From the NCBI GenBank assembly GCA_938084835.1, contig CALKER010000015.1:47328-111327 (forward strand): a stretch of 64,000 nucleotides of DNA. The letters are read 5' to 3'. Below the pieces are notes generated by a model. The model made no database searches and had not been told where the DNA came from. It saw nothing but the letters and a program-made list of their open reading frames with translations. The stretch comes from an uncultured Thermoguttaceae bacterium (lineage in GTDB: Bacteria; Planctomycetota; Planctomycetia; Pirellulales; Thermoguttaceae). This document shows, one piece after another, positions 61,446 to 64,000 of this stretch; the first letter of the stretch is position 1; every line of letters begins with the position of its first letter. Position numbers and translations under genes: made by a program.

Positions 61446-63695
61446 ATGCCCGGAGATGGCCTTTACCTCGTCAACCAAGACGGCGTCCGCGAGATCTCGG
61501 GCATGCCTCCGGGACAGGGGCGGGACTTCTTTCCCCATGCGGCCGGCTTTTTAGGGCTCTTTGCCGGGGGACCCGCCCGGGTCTATTGGCCCTCCGATAC
61601 GGCCCTCAAGATCGCCCGGCAGAATGCCATCAAGATGCGGGCCGACGCCTCCGTCATGGAGTGCGTGGAACTCCGCCAGCGGGCCACCGCCCTCCTCGAC
61701 TGGCGCTTGGAGTGTGATGCCGACGAGCTTGAGTATCAAGAGGCCCGCACCCTTCTGGAAAAGATCCTCCGGCGGATCCCCCGTTTCATGCAATACCGGG
61801 AAAATCTCCTCCACGCCCTGTGGTTCGGACGCTATGCCGTCGCCAACCGCTTCGGCTGGGATTGGATCGACGGCCAGAAAGTCGTGACGGTCGTTTCCTG
61901 GATCCCGATCCACGGCGACAAACTCGTCTGGAAAATCACCGGTGATGTGGGTGACATTTTCGACGGGCTAGGCGTGCGGATCGGCGGTATTTCGGGCCTG
62001 GTCCCCGAGATCCGCCGCTGGCAAGAGGAACACCGCCCGTGGATCGAGGCCACGGAATACGGTTGGGCCTATTTTCCGCCGCCCGGGAAACGCGAAGTCC
62101 TCGTCGTCCATCGACATTACATCGAAGACGGAGAATACGAAGAACCCCGCAACGCCGGGCGGGTCTTCGGGGTGGGGATCCGTGATCGGATCTACTGGAC
62201 CTGGTACCAGAAGCAGGACGCCCTGGCCTGGCTGATGGAGTTTTTGGAACGCTCGGCCTTCGGGATCGAGCTGTGGTACTATCCGTCGGGGAATCCCCAG
62301 GCCCGTGAAGAGCTCCGCCAGGCGGCCGCCGAGCGGGCGGGGCCGAATAAAAACATCTTGCTGGTCCCGCGTCCACCAGGGATGGAAGGGGCGGTCTACG
62401 GCGTGGAACGGATCGAGCCATCCTTGGCCGGGGCCCAGGCCCTCAAGGAGATCATCACCGACTACTTCGGCCACCAGATCAAACGCTACATCCTGGGGCA
62501 AACCTTGACGACGGAGGCCCACGCCACCGGCTTGGGATCGAACCTGGCTTCCATCCACCTCGATACCTTCCTCCAGATCGTCCGCTACGACGCGATCAAT
62601 CTCCAGGAGACGCTCACCGAACAACTCGTGCGGCGGCTGGTGGCCTGGAACTGGCCCCACCTCGATCCCCGGGCCTTCCGCTTCGTGATCGAGCTCGAAA
62701 AGGACGACACCGGCCAGCGGCTGGAGGCCATCCAAACGGCCTTCAATATGGGACTGAAGATCCGGGCCGCCGACCTGCGGGAGCTCTTGGAGATCTCGGA
62801 ACCGGGACCGGATGAGGAATTCCTGCAGAATCCGGCCTACCGGGAACCCGCTATCACACCGCCCCCGTCCCCAACATCCACCGCCATTCCCGGTGAAGCC
62901 GTGCCCAGGGATCGTTACAGGCTCCCTCCGTGGTTACCGAAAGATCCCCAACCCGGCGAGATGGCCAGTGGAGACGGAAAGACCTTCGCCTATATCCTCG
63001 ATGCCGCAGGTCGATATCAGTGGCAACGGATCGATCCAGGGGCCTACGCCTCCGGCGGCGGCAGCGGCGGCGGTGGGACGAAACCCGAAGAGTCCCCATC
63101 CGAGAAATCAAAAGGGTCCGAAGGCGGATCCCGCCAGCCGATCCCCCCCATCAAATTCCACCCGGCCGAGCCGAAAAAATTCGTCGAGAGGCGCGATACT
63201 CTTCCCCCCGATATGCGGGCCTTCCTTTCACCTTATACCGCGGAGCAAATTGAGGATAAAATAAGAAACGGGGCGAAAGTCTTCCTCTCGGAAGACGGGA
63301 CCACCGGTTACATGTTGGTCCCCCTGGAGGGAAGACCCGGACAGTATGAGCTGGCTAACGTCTTCCGGACCCTAGAGGGACCGAAGGGGGCCGGACAGGC
63401 GGCCGTCATCCAGGCCATCGCCCAAGGGGCCACAACCCTCGATTGCATCGGTCGACGTTTGGCAGAGATCTATCACAAGTTCGGTTTTCGGGTCTATAAG
63501 GTCGTGGCCTGGGACGATCAATACGCCCCGGAGGGGTGGGACTATGAGAAACACGGCCGCCCGCCGATCTACTTTATGAGATACGTAGGCGACACGCGGG
63601 ACCCCGAAGAGGTCCGGCGGCGGGCGGAAAGCGGATATTACGGCGAATTCGATTCCGAGGATTATCCCGTCGGTTACGAGGAGCCTTGGCCATGA
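61446..63695 (+). CDS. DUF935 (Mu gp29-like) portal with extra C-terminal domain
   Basis: A 749-aa protein. Residues 1-465 match portal proteins of the DUF935 family: MECVELRQRATALLDWRLEC, FMQYRENLLHALWFGRYAV, WYQKQDALAWLMEFLERSAFG, HQIKRYILGQTLTTEAHATGLGSNLASIH. A linker with AGRYQWQRI, then GGGSGGGG near residues 538-547 and a charged stretch, leads to an extra domain of about 120 residues (600-720): VFLSEDGTTGYMLVPLEG, AAVIQAIAQGATTLDCIGRRLAEIYHKFGFRVYKVVAWDDQYAPEGWDYEKHG. This has a GNAT-like shape (substrate-proximal YxKFGF) and is not part of normal portals. The stop overlaps the next start (ATGA). Its position after the capsid, not after terminase, is unusual for this family. Confidence 0.85.
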   Translation: MPGDGLYLVNQDGVREISGMPPGQGRDFFPHAAGFLGLFAGGPARVYWPSDTALKIARQNAIKMRADASVMECVELRQRATALLDWRLECDADELEYQEARTLLEKILRRIPRFMQYRENLLHALWFGRYAVANRFGWDWIDGQKVVTVVSWIPIHGDKLVWKITGDVGDIFDGLGVRIGGISGLVPEIRRWQEEHRPWIEATEYGWAYFPPPGKREVLVVHRHYIEDGEYEEPRNAGRVFGVGIRDRIYWTWYQKQDALAWLMEFLERSAFGIELWYYPSGNPQAREELRQAAAERAGPNKNILLVPRPPGMEGAVYGVERIEPSLAGAQALKEIITDYFGHQIKRYILGQTLTTEAHATGLGSNLASIHLDTFLQIVRYDAINLQETLTEQLVRRLVAWNWPHLDPRAFRFVIELEKDDTGQRLEAIQTAFNMGLKIRAADLRELLEISEPGPDEEFLQNPAYREPAITPPPSPTSTAIPGEAVPRDRYRLPPWLPKDPQPGEMASGDGKTFAYILDAAGRYQWQRIDPGAYASGGGSGGGGTKPEESPSEKSKGSEGGSRQPIPPIKFHPAEPKKFVERRDTLPPDMRAFLSPYTAEQIEDKIRNGAKVFLSEDGTTGYMLVPLEGRPGQYELANVFRTLEGPKGAGQAAVIQAIAQGATTLDCIGRRLAEIYHKFGFRVYKVVAWDDQYAPEGWDYEKHGRPPIYFMRYVGDTRDPEEVRRRAESGYYGEFDSEDYPVGYEEPWP

Positions 63696-63973
63696 GCGAA
63701 TCCCAACCGCGACGGCCCCGAACACTCGAAGAGGCCTACGAATTGGCCAAGAATTTCAAGCGGATTAGAACGACTCTCAAGATGCCCAAGCCCCCCCCGG
63801 AGGACCTCCCGCCGGAGGAGTACAAGAAGGCCGAGGCGGAATACGAACAGAAGATGAAGCAGTGGCTGACTGAATCAACCTATGGGGCCAACTATAAGGA
63901 CAACCCTCTGTACCAATACGACGAGCCCTATTTGGACAACGAGTGGGAGGCGATCAAGCATCTTATCCTCTGA
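63692..63973 (+). CDS. Small coupled ORF after the portal fusion (candidate immunity/partner)
   Basis: A 93-aa acidic-tailed protein whose ATG (63692) overlaps the portal stop as ATGA, so translation is coupled. Residues 10-30 (RTLEEAYELAKNFKRIRTTLK) and 40-62 (PPEEYKKAEAEYEQKMKQWL) are helical; the tail is rich in Tyr, Asp and Glu (DNPLYQYDEPYLDNEWEAIKHL). No family recognised. Its place directly after an effector-like C-terminal domain, and directly before a repeated piece of that domain, fits a partner or immunity protein (inference). Confidence 0.7.
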   Translation: MSESQPRRPRTLEEAYELAKNFKRIRTTLKMPKPPPEDLPPEEYKKAEAEYEQKMKQWLTESTYGANYKDNPLYQYDEPYLDNEWEAIKHLIL

Positions 63974-64000
63974 AGCTTCTAGCCTGGGATGATCAGTATG
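63973..64000 (+). other. Partial repeat of the portal C-terminal domain tip, cut by window end
   Basis: From 63973 the DNA encodes KLLAWDDQY, matching KVVAWDDQY of the portal's extra domain (about residues 684-692; DNA near 63496-63524). GAC/GAT, CAA/CAG and TAC/TAT differ silently, so similarity is at protein level. The rest lies beyond the window; no start codon in this frame is visible near it, so it may be an orphan C-terminal piece. Confidence 0.4.

Larger units (their letters stand above)
45213..64000. mobile_element. Prophage (left part), integrated next to tRNA-Phe
   Basis: Starts just after tRNA-Phe and runs off the window. Evidence: excisionase-like and integrase genes next to the tRNA, then RecT, RusA, terminase, protease, capsid and DUF935 portal genes in tight, mostly rightward order with ATGA-type overlaps; a visible rise in G+C; and phage-type repeats. 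The head genes resemble Mu-like/transposable-phage structural proteins (protease I-like, gp36-like, gp29-like portal), but integration looks site-specific by a tyrosine recombinase. The right attachment site and the tail genes lie outside. Confidence 0.9.

Overview
The window looks like chromosome of a planctomycete (Planctomycetota, Pirellulales-like) followed by the left part of an integrated tailed-phage genome. The planctomycete call is inference. It rests on the gene content: giant beta-rich secreted proteins, a zinc-ribbon/squalene-cyclase-repeat protein, an Asp/Glu/Trp-repeat acidic protein, Tat-dependent Gfo/Idh/MocA and amidohydrolase-2 proteins, and a lone Ser/Thr kinase. It also rests on the loosely packed gene order. 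The genus cannot be fixed from sequence alone.

Bases 1-45139 are chromosome: scpB; an acidic DW-repeat protein; an ccsA/hemX-like gene followed by hemA; the zinc-ribbon/cyclase-repeat protein; a Tat amidohydrolase converging on a protein kinase; a lipoprotein; a strongly structured intergenic stretch ending in a textbook terminator (candidate ncRNA, about 12229-12519); an ArnT-like glycosyltransferase; a lipoate-protein ligase-like protein; an FkbM methyltransferase; a SagB/ThcOx-type nitroreductase; a beta-propeller (oligogalacturonate-lyase-like) protein; an overlapping MNT/HEPN pair; two giant secreted/membrane proteins built from three related modules; a Tat oxidoreductase; and a P-type cation ATPase. 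Many spacers exceed 400 bp and several hold short, helically phased repeats (Fur-box-like at 7781, others at 7362 and 10691).

A tRNA-Phe at 45140-45212 marks the border. From there on the sequence becomes GC-richer, densely packed and phage-like, and it runs off the right edge. In order it holds: a MerR/Xis-like excisionase, tyrosine integrase, a leftward winged-helix-like ORF, RecT, CsrA with an overlapping small ORF, two 70-nt tRNA-like elements and other structured repeats, a replication protein whose gene contains seven 7-bp iterons spaced exactly 11 bp apart (probable phage origin), a zinc-binding ORF, RusA, small ORFs, a putative lysis cassette (signal-peptide protein, papain-like cysteine peptidase, coiled-coil/TM protein), terminase small and large subunits, a leftward KTSC-domain gene, a 20-bp-period palindromic operator array, protease/scaffold, decoration protein, major capsid, gp36-like (DUF1320) protein, a tail/connector ORF, and a DUF935 (Mu gp29-like) portal.

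The portal carries an extra C-terminal domain behind a glycine-rich linker. It is followed by a translationally coupled 93-aa ORF, and then, at the very end of the window, by a fragment repeating the tip of that C-terminal domain. This order (effector-like C-terminus, small partner gene, displaced C-terminal piece) resembles polymorphic-toxin loci and is the most interesting lead here, although the displaced copy rests on only nine visible codons.
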